Assembly: GCA_949316495.1 (NCBI GenBank)
Contig: OX439008.1
Span: 5,911,001 to 5,975,000, forward strand
Length of the DNA: 64,000 bases
Source: Amphiduros pacificus
Taxonomy: Eukaryota; Annelida; Polychaeta; Phyllodocida; Hesionidae
Direction of reading: 5' to 3'
In this document: positions 12,901 to 27,900 of the stretch, piece after piece
How positions within the stretch are numbered: the stretch's first letter is position 1
How the letters are laid out: every line of letters starts with the position of its first letter
Translations under genes and position numbers: made by a program
Notes under the pieces: model-generated
Database searches by the model: none
The model's input: only the letters and a program-made list of their open reading frames with translations
What the model was told of the DNA's origin: nothing

Positions 12901-15900
12901 GAATGGATTCACACAGACCTCTGCCGTGAAGTAGTTTTTGTCTTGCTGCGACAGTGGTATTTTGAGTCTTTTTATGGCAACATCTGAGCCATGGTATAAG
13001 CCACGAAACACTTGAGAAAATGCTCCCTCTCCAATTAAATCTGCAATAGGTCATAGGTTACATAGGAAATGAACAACAGAAAATATCATGATTACAAGCT
13101 AATCTTCTATGAAACTTAATGGTTAGCATTCCTCATCTTCCATGATGCATTACTCCCTTCAGAGAAGATGCTAAAGATTGAGTAAAGTCTTTTGTATGGT
13201 ACCAGCATGGGTGATTAACAAGTTGAATAGGGGAGAGCACCAAATGCATTTGCACGTTCAGTTATATATTCCAAAAACGATTACCAACCACAAACAGTTA
13301 CTTTGTTCATACTATGCTGAAAAACATCCATGATAACCAGGAAGTATCAAAACTCTAAAGAGGAAGTCTTAATTAATGGTTATTCATCAACGGGAATTAA
13401 TGATATCATTAATCTGCCTCAAGACCGAGATGACTGCAGGGCAATTTATATCAAAGGCCACTCTTATAACCTAGCCAACGTATCGGCTGTTGCCATGGTA
13501 ACAGATCATTTGACTATCAGCAGGATTGTGTGTGCATGGTGTCTCTCCTTTCATTGCTGTGACAAAGGCCTGCCTCTGCATTTGAACATTTCCTGCAGAA
13601 CTTGGCAGCTTTAAATGTCACAGCCAGATCACAGCAGACAGTTTAACAATGGAAAACAATATACCAATCAAGTAGTATATATCATAAGAATGGAATTTTC
13701 TTTATATAATTATCAGAGGTTAATAGCACCTTTTTAAAGTCTACATGCAGTTTTAACAATGCAACCTATTTTGCCTATTTGTGTTTAAATATGATGTGTT
13801 TCCTGCGGACTCCATCTACCCCATTCATGTTCTTAGGATTTTGAGCTAGTTTCTACACCAAGGTACTACTTAGTAGAAATAGCATCGTCTACCTCTTTGT
13901 GATTTGATCTTACTTTTACTTAGATTAATTTAATAAACAGCTTAATGTTTCAATAAAATTGTTGGCCCTGGTATGAAAAGCATAGTGATTTTTGTGGCAA
14001 TTTTGTTGGAAACGGATCTAGTTTGTTAAAGTATCTCTCCCAAAAAGGTTCTTGCAAGAATATCGGCTCTCTGCTGACATCTTTAAAAATCAAAACAATC
14101 ACTGGTATCCAACGTACTACAATGCATATAGATCTTTCTGATATATTTGATCTTAACAGAGGAAATTGATAATTCGGAACTGACTTCCGAATCCAAAGCA
14201 TGTAAAACCAAAGAAAAATTAAGATTGCCAAAGGAAACATGGCTCATCAATCTTTGAGCACTGCCTTAAAACTCTTTTGCAGTATTACTAGTTAATCACA
14301 CATGACCATACACTGTTTGCTTATATTGAGATATAAAGGAGATTGGATAAAGTATCTTAGTAAATGACCTGCTTCGTCGAATGTGACGTCTTGCTGGGGT
14401 ATGTCGACGTGTCGGAGTGGATCCTTGTGCTTCAGTCGACTCAGCTCAGACTCCAGGTGTCTGCAAACCATAGATATATATATATTATATTTATATGCCA
14501 AATACATAAACACTGTGTAAAACAAAACAATGGTAAAATAGAGTTTCACAGATTGATACAACACAAAATTAGGAATATTTCTTAATAGGACAGACTTAAG
14601 TTTATTGTTAGTTTTTACCCACCAGATATTCTGCTATGTAATGCATAATTTAGACTTTGTCTTGTGTCAATGCTTTTCTTTCATGGAGAAAATCACTACA
14701 CATTTCAGTAGCATAAAGCTATGGACCAATCAGTCAACCCTCCTATATATATATATATATATATATGCTTGACGTCTGCCTTGGACATGTTTTGTCATTC
14801 CATTTGCTGGCTAATAACGATGATGTTAGGTATAGAATATGACTGAATGTGGGCAGTAGTGAGTGTGAGAGACTGAACACATTCACACTGTGAAATAAGG
14901 CAGATATCTGACCGTGCATCATCAGCAATTCATTGTTCCTGTGATGTGACTGTGCATTTATTTTATGATCCATATCTCATATCCCATACATTCATGACAC
15001 ATGCATGATCCAAAAATTAAGATGACTGTAACTTGGGAGTATTGGGGTGGACACAATTGTTTATTTATATTTCATCCTGGGCTTTTGTCCTTTGTAAAAT
15101 ATATGCAAAACAACTGTCTATATCCCAATTCACTAACATAGACAGTGAACAAACTATTACATGCCTTGCCATACAATGAATTAAAAAGTAGGAAATAAAT
15201 GAACTTTTTTACAATCTCAGTTGATGCATTTCAGATCAGGAGCTTCCTTACAAGCCACCAGATATAAGATCCAGGGCTACCTCACAAGCCTCCAGATATA
15301 AGATCCAGGGCTACCTCACAAGCCACCAGATAAAAGATCCAGGGCTACCTCACATGCCTCCGGATATAAGATCCAGGGCTACCTCACAAGCCACCAGATA
15401 TAAGATCCAGGGCTACCTTACAAGCCTCCAGATATAAGATCCAGGGCTACCTCACAAGCCACCAGATAAAAGATCCAGGGCTACCTCACATGCCTCCAGA
15501 TTTAAGATCCAGGGCTTCCTTACAAGCCACCAGATATAAGATCCAGGGCTTCCTTACAAGCCTCCAGATATAAGATCCATGGCTACCTCACATGCCTCCA
15601 GATATAAGATCCAGGGCTACCTCACAAGCCACCAGATATAAGATCCAGGGCTACCTCACAAGCCACCAGATATAAGATCCAGGGCTACCTTACAAGCCTC
15701 CAGATATAAGATCCAGGGCTTCCTTACAAGCCACCAGATATAAGATCCAGGGCTACCTCACAAGCCTCCAGATATAAGGTCCAGGGCTACCTCACAAGCC
15801 ACCAGATAAAAGATCCAGGGCTACCTCACATGCCTCCAGATTTAAGATCCAGGGCTTCCTTACAAGCCACCAGATATAAGATCCAGGGCTACCTCACAAG

Positions 15901-18900
15901 CCTCCAGATATAAGGTCCAGGGCTACCTCACAAGCCACCAGATAAAAGATCCAGGGCTACCTCACATGCCTCCAGATATAAGATCCAGGGCTACCTCACA
16001 AGCCACCAGATAAAAGATCCAGGGCTACCTCACATGCCTCCAGATATAAGATCCAGGGCTTCCTTACAAGCCACCAGATATAAGATCCAGGGCTACCTCA
16101 CAAGCCTCCAGATATAAGGTCCAGGGCTACCTCACAAGCCACCAGATAAAAGATCCAGGGCTACCTCACAAGCCTCCAGATATAAGATCCAGGGCTACCT
16201 CACATGCCTCCAGATATAAGATCCAGGGCTACCTCACAAGCCACCAGATAAAAGATCCAGGGCTACCTCACAAGCCACCAGATAAAAGATCCAGGGCTAC
16301 CTCACATGCCTCCAGATATAAGATCCAGGGCTACCTCACAAGCCACCAGATAAAAGATCCAGGGCTACCTCACATGCCTCCAGATATAAGATCCAGGGCT
16401 ACCTCACATGCCTCCAGATCTAAGATCCAGGGCTACCTCACAAGCCACCAGATATAAGATCAGGGGCTTCCTTACAAGCCTCCAGATAAGAGATCCAGGG
16501 CTACCTCACAAGCCACCAGATAAAAGATCCAGGGTTACCTCACATGCCTCCAGATATAAGATCCAGGGCTACCTCACAAGCCTCCAGATATCAGATTGGG
16601 GGCTACCTCTGTGAAGATACATCTGCACATGCAATCCTCACAGTAAAAAATTAAAAAATCATAAAACAGAAACGTATTTATTGATATGATAATCTAATTT
16701 ATCAAATATATTCACAAATTATTGCTCAAATTTTTGGTTGTTTTCAGTGAATTGCAACTGACAAATCATATCATGTCAGTTTAATGGAAAGTGAGTTGGA
16801 GTGAGGTTTTAAAGTAAAAAATGATTGTCATTTATAACATCTTTGTGATTTCATCATGACATCATGCCGTGTGACTTATCTGACTACAAAGACTGGGGAA
16901 TTAAAATCATAACACATCTTCAGGGGTGGGAGAGCTCTGAACCAATCTGTGCAGTAAATCTGAACCAATCTGCTTAAATCGCATCATTCTGGACGCTCAC
17001 AACTGAATCGCAGCCAATCTGAGTGGTATCTGAGCGGTGCCGTATGGTGGATAATTGCTAGACTGAAAAAGTTGCATTTTTTAATTTTTATATATCGACT
17101 ATCATACACAAATGTTTAAATAAATAACATGCTCATCAGTTACATATATAAGGAATATGCCCCAGTTTAAGATTGCATAACAAGGGGTAATTCCTGACTT
17201 GGGGGCACAAATATTTCCGTAAAAACATTATAAATTTATCATAAAATTTGCACTATTATTAATAAAACACTGTTATACGCTCAACTGTAGCCAAATTTGT
17301 TAAATTTTGTGATGAGTATTATGTGATTTTTATGCTTTTTATGAGATATAAAAAAGTCATTATATAACAGAACTGCCCAGATTGGTTCAGAATTGGTTCA
17401 GACCAATGGTATGACGTCATACCGCCCAGATATGTTTCGATTACCGACCAGATTTGTTCAGAGCTGTCCCACCCCTGGTCTTCATCAGCATTGAAACATT
17501 CATAGAAAGGTGACATAGTATTCCCAATTATATTCCTACCGTTGCTGAACCTGATCTCCAAACTTAAGCTTTAAAGTTAATTTGATATCCCTGAGGCAAA
17601 ATGAAAAAGTATGAACAATTTTTCATGTTAGACAAAACACAACCATGATCATATTTTTCTAAGATACTCTCATTTGAATGCAATATATAAGTATCTTTTT
17701 AGGATCGTTTTGGATATCTTTGGATATCTGTAAACTATCTGTCATTGAAAAGGATGATTCTTGCAGATCTCATATCATTTATAATTATTTAAAAAAGAAT
17801 CTCCTTTCTCTTACAAATTACATCAAAACGAGAAAAATTTGATAAATAATTAACCTTATTTGTCTCCTGTAATCCTCCTTTTGCTTGCGTACTTCCCGGA
17901 GGATTTCCTGTTTCTCCATATTTGCTGATAAGACCTGCTGCCCTCTAGTGGATTTGGCAGACATTCCTGAACCACTTCTGGAACTCATACCTGACGGCAA
18001 CTCTCGATTTGCTGTAGATTTCATGCTCGTTGGACTGATGCGTAATTCTGTACTGGCCAAAGATGAACCTGAGTAATAAGAAATTTCCAAATAAATTTTT
18101 TTTATTCCTTTCAAGTTTTTGAGACGTTATAAGACAACTGATAATATTTAGCAAAAACATTTGATATGAATAGTTTTTATTTTTGTTTTTTTGCACATAG
18201 TATCCAGAATATGTTAGTTAGATGTATGCAAAAAGGTAAAATTTTAAAAATGCAGCACAAATTGAAAAATAAGGAAGAGTTTGTGTGACACAAAATGGCT
18301 ATATTCAATCACCCACAAAATGGTCACATTCAATCACTGAGATAATGATAAAATGGATTCAACGGAAAATGAAATGAAAAATGGTCAATTTGACTTATGC
18401 AAAATGAGCAGGTTGCATGTTACGCCAAATGGACAAGTTGAATAATATGCTAAATGGTCAAGCTAAATGTTATGCAAAATGGAAAAGTTGAAAATCATGC
18501 AAAATGGACAAGTTTATTGTTATGAAAAATGGATCAGTTAAGTGATATTTGGAAAATAATGTGATCAGAATGTTACACAAATAGTTTGGATGCATAGCAG
18601 TTAAAGGATGGTCCAGATGTCCAATGGCCAGATTACAGCTCTGCTAACAAGGGAGAACTTTACACCAAAGGCAATGGTGAATGCTATGTTATATATATAA
18701 AGGTATAACTTCAAACACTTTGAAATATTTCTTAGATAAAAGTGAGAAATGTTATCTGGACACCTATTTACATCCAACCAAATATCAGCAATTCATTTGG
18801 GATGGTGGGTTTTACCATTGTAATATTACAAGTTACCAGTGACATACCTGCATAGTCATCACTTTTCTCACTTGCTCCACTATCAGATCTAGCATCGTCT

Positions 18901-21900
18901 GATGTTCTTCTTGGCCGAGGCCTTAAGTTCCCCGCTAATGCAGCCTTGACCAAGGTCTCTTGTGGCCCGCCAGGGGGCGACGTGTGTACGGGCCTTGGAG
19001 ATTCAACATGTACATAAACTTTCTCCTGCAACTCTTGCAGTTGCAGTTGTAACCTATTAATCATCTCCACGGCAACAGGATCATTGCTGGGATCTGTTTG
19101 CAGCGCTACTAGCTGGGCCTCTATTGTTTGCAGCGCCACCTCAGCATTAGATTTTCGACCACTTTCAGATCTGCTTGTCAATCCTGAGTTGCAAGGCTGG
19201 TTCTCTCTGTGATGACTGGAGCCATCGCTAGCTGACGTGGCATGTCTTGCCGGTAGGGCAGCCAGTGGGTATCTTTGGGTGTGTGGTACTGGTTTTTCCG
19301 GTATTGGTGGAGGCTTCCGGTCTTTAGTAGTTTGCTCTCCAGGATCGGAATCTGCTGTAAAACCTACACAGAAAAATAGAGAACGAGAAAAAGATAAATA
19401 GAATTATAGCAGATATCTCTACATCTTAACATATTAAGTTTATGTAAAACAAAGATATCAGATATATCACCATATACAATATTAAACATAGAAAAATCAT
19501 ATATAGCACCACAGGCTAAGTACATTTGGCACTAGTGGTATTGAATTTTTTGTTTGCACTGTATGGCTTTCAATCAATTATCAAATAGATTTTTAAAAAA
19601 AACAATTCCAGTCAGATAGACTCACCTGCTCCCATAATGCCAAACTGAGCCACAGGTAACGCCACACTCTTCCTTGTGGACATACTCTGCCTTGAGGCGC
19701 CGATAGGTCGCCGCCGGGTCAAGGTCACTGAGCGGTCACTGTATTCTGTGACCTTCACGCTTTCCATGGGCATTTTAGGAGTCTCGTCTCGTCTCTCCTC
19801 CCTGAGACGCACGCCGTCTGTGATACTTGTCCCGCTGGCAGAGGCAGCACCGTGCCTGTTCCTGATCTCCACCCTCAGCCCCTGTGGGTATCCTGCTCCT
19901 CCTTCCTCTTCCTCGGACGTATAATTCTCCTCGTCCTCGTCCTCATAATGATTGTATTCCTTCTCTTCCTGGTCCCCTCTCCTCTGCTGTTGTAAACGCA
20001 AATCCCAAGATATCAGATATTTGCGATACATGGTAGGTAAAATGACACAGTATGGGTTAGTGAAGGTATACAATTACACCCAGGAGTTAATCCATTCTAT
20101 ACTATAAATGACAGGTAATTCTGCACCGGGTAATCCTCCACTTCATCTCTATATTCATTCACATTTTGAATTTTTTCAAAAAGCTCACTAAATTATTATA
20201 AAAAAAACTATTTGACATAATGAAATATGTTTAGTAACTTGACAGAATATGGTGTGATCCCAGCAAAGTTATGTAATAAATCCAGAGAGGAGATCATGAT
20301 TAAATTGCCATAATACACATCAGCTGCAATATACATGTGCCCGTTTCTATATGTCATTTCAGATGAATGCAAAAGAACATGAGAAAAGTGTGATTTTTCT
20401 GGGCAGTTACATAGCGCACCTGCTTAGCATTCAGGAGATGTTTAGCACTGGGCAGGGGGCTGATGTGATATATGTTAATGCTACAGTAGACACACATGGG
20501 ATCAATGAGGAGCGTCCTCAGTCTTACACATCAAAGTATCTTACAAGGATGTACCCCACCTCTGCGAGGCCCTAACAGGGCAATCATGAGCATAGCACCA
20601 ACATTATAATATTCTCATTGCAAGTACAAGGCAGTCGCCATAATAATGTGTTTGATTACTTCCCGAAAAAATCTTTTTAAAAATGACCACTTATTGATAT
20701 GGTCAGCTGCGTAAAAGTTTCCGAGGTATTATTTCTATTATTTTTGATAGCCTATAAGGGCCCAGCTAGCTTTCAAGCAACGCCGAAAAAGTTCTAATCC
20801 ACAAGACACCTGGGTCCTATAACAAGTTGTTTTTGTACACTTTGAGCCAATGATAGACATAGATTGCATCAAAGAATTGCCACTGTTTTATAAGGCTTGG
20901 AACTGGTGAACACGATGAGCTTTATCTCATATATTATTCTGCATGTGAGGTTATTGATATGATTGTAATATGAGTATCGACTTGGCATGACAAGCTTATA
21001 TAGACTCATCAAGGCCAGACATACATGTGCATAGACTGCCACCTGCTGGAGAAGCTGGCTGTTTTATTTGGAATTATAACAATATACAATTTATAATTTG
21101 TCACATATATGTCCATATATCAAGGTAAATATGAAGAAAACAAATTTTGGTGTACCGTATTTACTCGTGTATAAGTCGACTCCTGTATAAGACGACCCCC
21201 CAAAATTGAGGTTATTTTACTTGAAAGAAACCAATTTCCGAATATAAGACGAGTTGGTTTTTCTTGAGATATCGGCTCTGCTACCATTCAAGCTTCAGCT
21301 GAAGCTTGGCGGTCATTTTAAAAGTGAAACGTAAATATGCTTACGATATAAGATATTAGATGTCTTATACACGAGTATATAGGGTAAAACGTAAATACGA
21401 TGTTCGTATTTTCGAAATAACGGATATCAGATGTAGCGGATCGATTTTGATTGCATTTTAAATGATAAATAAAGGTATTTACCCAATATTATCACAAAAC
21501 GTAATATGATGTACGTAACGTCCTTTATCTTAGCGTCTGGGTGCCCACGAGACAAAAGTGGAGCGGCCAACATGTCAAATTGAACTTTCATATCCGTAGC
21601 TGATCGATTTTAATTGCGTTTTAAATGATAAATAAAGGTATGTACTTAATATTATCACAATTACGTCGAGAATTTCTCCACATCATTGATTTTAGCCTCA
21701 AAACAAAGCGTTTTCATTATTTATCATTTGAAATGCAATTAAAATCGATCCGCGTGTGAAAGCATTTCTGTCAACAAGGAAGACATGACTCAACGCAACA
21801 CGTGGTCGCAATTTTGAAAGGCGGAAGTGACGGGAAGAGGCTCTTGTTTTTAGCACGAAAACGAAATTGTATTGTAAGCAAAATAATTATTATTTAAATA

Positions 21901-24900
21901 TATCGCACAATTCAATTCTGCCTTTGATGTGGTGTGAAAATTAGTAAATTTTCACTGATACCAATTATCAGCGTTCACAGTTTGTCTCCACTGCTTTGAG
22001 TCATGTCTTCCCTTTTTGACAGAAATGCTTTCACACGTGGGTCGATTTTAATTGCGTTTTAAATGGATTGATGGTTTTGTTCTGTTCTCGAACAATTTGT
22101 GATAATATTGGGTAAATACCTTTATTTATCATTTAAAATGCAATCAAAAAGGGAAGACACGACTCAAAGCAGTGGAGACATTGACGAAACGCAAAACTGA
22201 AAACTGAACGCTGATAATTGGAATCAGTGAGAACAAAGTCAAAACAAAGCGTTTTGAAATAATAGACCAATAATATTGGGTAAATATCTTTATTTATCAT
22301 TTAAAACGCAATTAAAATCAATCTGCTACGTCTGATATTCGTTATTTCGAAAATATGAACATCGTATTTATGTTTTATCGTATTTACGTTTTACCGTAAA
22401 TACTGGAGTATAAGACTGCTCTCGTGTATAAGACGACCCCCTAAACATTAACTAAGAGTTTTTGGAAAAAAACCTCGTCTTATACACGAGTAAATACGGT
22501 AATTGTTTTTTTTTAAACATAAATGTGGGGAGTAATGAATATATCTATACTAAACAGATACTTGATCACAATCTATGTGAAGTAACATGAGCACATAATA
22601 TATACAGGTTTTATTATTGCCATCCATGAAATGAGAACTCCCAATATGTGAGTGACTTACATCAGGGTTCCCCCTGGTGGCTCTTCTCATCGTGTTGCCC
22701 TCGTCCGCTCGCTGTCTCAAGCCTGTGGACTTTGGTAATATACCTGAACCAGGACCTGAAATCCATACATGTAATATATTATTCTAATTTTCTGTCCAAT
22801 TCATCATAGTGCCACAGGCTTACACACAGGCTGGTAATCACTGGCTGGTAATCACTGGCTGGTAATCACTGGCTGGTAATCACTGGCTGGTAATCACTGG
22901 CTGGTAATCACTGGCTGGTAATCACTGGCTGGTAATCACTGGCTGGTAATCACTGGCTGGTAATCACTGGCTGGTAATCACTGGCTGGTGCCAAACATTT
23001 ACTGGGTCACACATTATTGACCAAATGAGGTCATATTGGACTTTTTGGTCATGCTTGGATGGTGTATGTGTGGTCATACATATTTCAGGCATGGCACAAC
23101 ATTTTGATTCAGTCACTTTGGTCACTCATTTAGTCAATATTATGCATAACCAAATAGATGTTTGGCACACATTAATAAGGGTGTCATAACTACAGATTAT
23201 GACTAATTTCTATCTACATATAATAATATCTTTTGTTGTTTGGAAATCATTTTTTGGCCCATTCTTCAAAAATGTAATACTCAAGCCTATATGTTGTGAT
23301 ATCATTTTTCTGATCTCAGATAAAATCTTAAATAAAATCAATGTTAACTTATTTAAAGCTGTTATTGTGGAAGCTTGGAGAAGGGCTTCTCATACCTCAC
23401 AATGTGTACTATTTTTCCAGAAATATTTAGTTAAGTACTCCTTTGAACATGTGTTAAATTTGGTTTAAAATATTTCAAATTTGATGAACTTTTTTGCATC
23501 ATTCTTTATTAATTCTTCTTGGCAATACTTTTCTCATTACAAAAAAAATATATGATGAAAAGGATGAAGAATTTGCAATAGTTCTTAACTAACAAACATA
23601 ATGACTCAATCTTGTTACTATTTCAGATTCTTTGCAGTCTAAATTTTACTTTTGATATAAATGACTTTTGCAACAAACAGTTATGTGAGTTTTTCAAAAG
23701 AGGTACATGTACACCACACAGATGTGCATAGCAGAAATCTCCACAGCAGAAAGTGCCAAGAATGTCATATACAGCAGCAGCAGCTGAATCTAACCGTCCT
23801 TCTGCATTCGCATATATGACTATATGGATTTAAGAGAGGTTATTTTAATCAAAACACCATCAGCATATTTAACATGCATTTAGTGATGAGAGGGTTCAAA
23901 ACAAGCTTTGTTTTCTTATCTATAAATCAAATATATCTGTAGATTTTATTGATTGATAGACGTGGGCAAACTATTCAAACTGTGCTGACTTAAACTAAAA
24001 AGTTTTTTTAAACTAAAAAGTATTATCATATATATTATATTGGCAAATAAAAATCACATCTAAACATGTTTTAAATTGAAGATGATTTTGAAAGGCTTAA
24101 CTAGATATAAAAAAATCGGAGTTATAAATCTCAAAGTGGCAGAGCACTCAGGGTAAATGCAGATAACAGGGAAAGCTAGAAGGTCTGGTTCTTATAGTAA
24201 AATAAAGGAATCAGGTTTTGAGGAGTCTATTGCAAGACAGAATCCGTCACCTATATCCCTGATGACGTGGTGATTGCATGAGGTGGCTCTCTGGCCGGCA
24301 GACGCTACTTGTCCCGGTGAGCTGGCATCCCTGCCTGGCACCTGAGAATCTTCTGTCCAGCAATGGCGTCGTTCTCTCACCATAGACGCTGGATATATCA
24401 GTGTAAGTGGGTCAAAGCAATGTACAAATGGCAATATCTGATCATTTCCTATGATATTTAGATATGAGAACATGATTTTTACACTGCAAGATATGTCATA
24501 AGAAATAGTCTCAAAGATATATATGGATGTGTTTAACACATGAGCACACATATTCATGGACATTTTTTGTCAATACTATACTTTTATGATACTTTCAATG
24601 TGCACCAGGGTTCTGATACCTCCATACATACTACAGCGTATCAGTCATATATTATTAATGCCTGTAGAATCATTTCTTTGATGATCAGAACACTCTTGTT
24701 GATAGTATTATTGCCAAGATCAAATATGCATTGTGATTTTGTGTGTGATTTCTTTAATGTTTCTTGACATTTTATAAAACTTTGAATATTTACCATGATG
24801 GTCAAAGGTTCTAAGTTTTTATTCATGGCTGTGGAACTTATAAGTTAACCAATATGGCATATATATCTGAGTGGTTTAATGTGTCAAACATCACATCAGG

Positions 24901-27900
24901 TTTTGTGAAAGCTTCAAACAACTATTGACACGCCCTGTGGCAAAGAAACACTGGATCGATAATTAATGAACCAAAATCTGATAATAGGTACTCTGCATTA
25001 CATCGGTAGTATTATACGCCATTCGATCTTCTCACTATTTCTGCCTTTACTGCCCTGCATTCTATGATATTTGAAATTCGGAATTCCTCAACTCATATAC
25101 ACTCATCTTGCCCATCAAAATATCATCTAATCCAAATGACAGACATCAGGTCATAACCTGTGATAAGTTATCTGACCACGGTGCTGACCAAACAGTACAA
25201 CTATCAACACAAAACAGAATGACCATCTACTTTTCACTGGTCAGTCCACAGCCTGGTTTTGAATAGTCATGACTTTATTCCAATCTTGATGCATTTTGAT
25301 GACTGCAGGGCCTGATATGAGAGAGAAGTCCTATAATGTCAGGTAGATAATATAATGTCAGGTAGATAATATAATGTCAGGTAGATAATATAATGTCAGG
25401 TAGATAATATAATGTCAGGTAGATAATATAATGTCAGGTAGATAATATAATGTCAGGTAGATAATATAATGTCAGGTAGATAATATAATGTCAGGTAGAT
25501 AATATAATGTCAGGTAGATAATGTCAGGTAGATAATATAATGTCAGGTAGATAATATAATGTCAGGTAGATAATATAATGTCAGGTAGATAATGTCAGGT
25601 AGATAATATAATGTCAGGTAGATAATATAATGTCAGGTAGATAAGATAATGTCAGTTAGATAATATAATGTCAGGTAGATAATAGGCAGCATGGCATTTC
25701 TACCTGTACTCCCAAGTCACTACTCAGAAAAGGTTACAAGTTGGATTTAATGCCTAAAACTTTATCAAGAGACTTATTATCAAATTGTTTCATTTTCTTA
25801 AAATGCATGCTGTCATGGGCCCTTTTTAGTTATTTTAATTGCCCTTTGTCTTCATTTGTGCAAGATACCTGTTCATATTAACATAATCATGGATATTTCT
25901 TCTTAACTGGTCATGAGAAAATAGCTGTTTACTATTCTCATGATATATAGTCAAATAAGATTGGCAGGTTCTAACTATTCATTTACAAGAAACACGAACA
26001 TAGTAATCTTATATAACATCCGCTAATGCTTATCATTCCAGATTTTCCTAGAACAATCTGCAGATGACGCTCATATTCCCAAGCCAAACGATAAACTTCT
26101 CATATGATAAGTACAGCTTTAATTTGGAAAAATGTTAATTGTGATATAAAGATACTATAAAGTTGCTAACCTGGGCGTGTACTTTCTCTGGCACCTGGCT
26201 TGTATCTACTGGTCTCCTCTCGGGTTGGTTGGCGAGCCTCTTGACGAGTCGCTGTTGTTCTGGAAGGCATGGCATAGTCAGCACTCTTGTTCTCTGCCTT
26301 GGTACTGTTGCCAGTCAATCCTGTGTCAATCCGACTACGTACTGTCCCATTTCTATTCGGATTCATCCAGGGTTTTCTGGATTCATCATGCCTTTGTTTA
26401 GATTCAAGCACATTTTTCCTTAACAAACTAGTCTTGGTGGCCTGAACGTTTGTATATTGCAACCTCCTGGAGGGATCATCAACGTCTATTGTATTACTTC
26501 TGGACGACATGGAGGTTCTCCGTGACTCCTCCTCCTTCTCGCGCTTCAGGTCCCTTATCGCTATCAGGATCTTATTGTAAGCCCCCACGGCTCGGATTCC
26601 CATCTCCTTGAGCTGATCTTCTGTCACTAGTAACAAGGCCTCCATGTCTACCTCGTGCTCAGCAAATATCCTCATGTATCGCTCTGCCTCTTTCAGCTTT
26701 AAGTCTTTGAGCCATGCCATCACTCCTGGATCACAGGCGATGCTCTCCTTTTTCGGAGATGAGGATTTGGTCTGTCTGCCTGTCCTGCTCCCGGGTCGAC
26801 TATTTCTCACTCCTGAAGCAGACCGACTAGCGCCACCTGGAGTCTCATTGCTAATGTCCATTTGTTGATTGTTAGCACCATCCATATTCCTCTGTCTAAC
26901 AGATTGCTCCCTTGAAGCCTGGTTGATTTCCTCTTTATCTCTTTTGTCTGCTGATTTAAAATCCTTCAGCTTGTTTTGCACATCAATTTTGTTCATCATT
27001 TTTTCTAAAACTTTGCTTTTCATCTCAGCAGTTCTCTCCTCAAACGATTTTCTCTCAAAACCACTATCAAAGAGATGTTCATCTTTACGTGTTTTTAAGG
27101 CTTCTGTCCCATCCTGGGCACAACCTTTAGATAATTTTGTAGTTTTCCCATTTTGCACAGTCCTTTCATCAAAGGGGAGTTTAGTCCTCTTTCTGCCATC
27201 AGCACTTTGTGTTGCCCTGTCCTCGGCGAGACTGTGACCGACCAATGTACTGGGCTCTCTTCTTATGGCTGATCGTGTCCTTGTCGGCTTGTGTTCTGGT
27301 GGTGCTTTCTTAATCGCCCATTCTTCTTTCTCAGCCAATAAACTTGGTTCTGGTGTTTTAGCCCCAAAAATTGAAACCCGATTGGTTTGACTTTTATTCA
27401 AAAAAGGATTTACAAATGGTATTCCAGTGTCAGAAACTCCACGAGAAACTCTGGAACATGAAGCATATCCAGGTTCCTTCTTTACTTGAGTTGATGGGTC
27501 TTTATCCTTAATTGCAGCTTTAGCACCAGACGTTGTTTTTGTTACAGTTTCCTTGATTCTAATCTCTCTAGTTTTACTGACACTTTCCTTTTCTTTTGCT
27601 GTGACCACAACCTTCTTTTCATCTGTACCTTTATCAATAACTTCTCTCTTTTGCCTCACACTTTCCTCTTTATTTCTCTTTCCTGCAGAACTTGGTTTCT
27701 CTTCTTTAACTTTGACTGATCTATCCTTTTCTTTTTTCTTTATGCTTGAATCTATTTCCTTTTCTTCCACATTTCCATTTTCCTTGGCCTTTGTTTTTGC
27801 AGTTGCAGAGGTAACTTGTGGCGCCCTCACAACCTTGTCCTCTTGGAGACTGGCTTTACCTTTGTAGCCAGCCAGTTTACCGTCAGCTCCATGTTTCCAT

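Noticed and set aside
13330-13614. 94-codon plus-strand frame in a GC-richer patch
   Set aside because: Lies within a kinase intron on the other strand, without splice sites or recognisable content.
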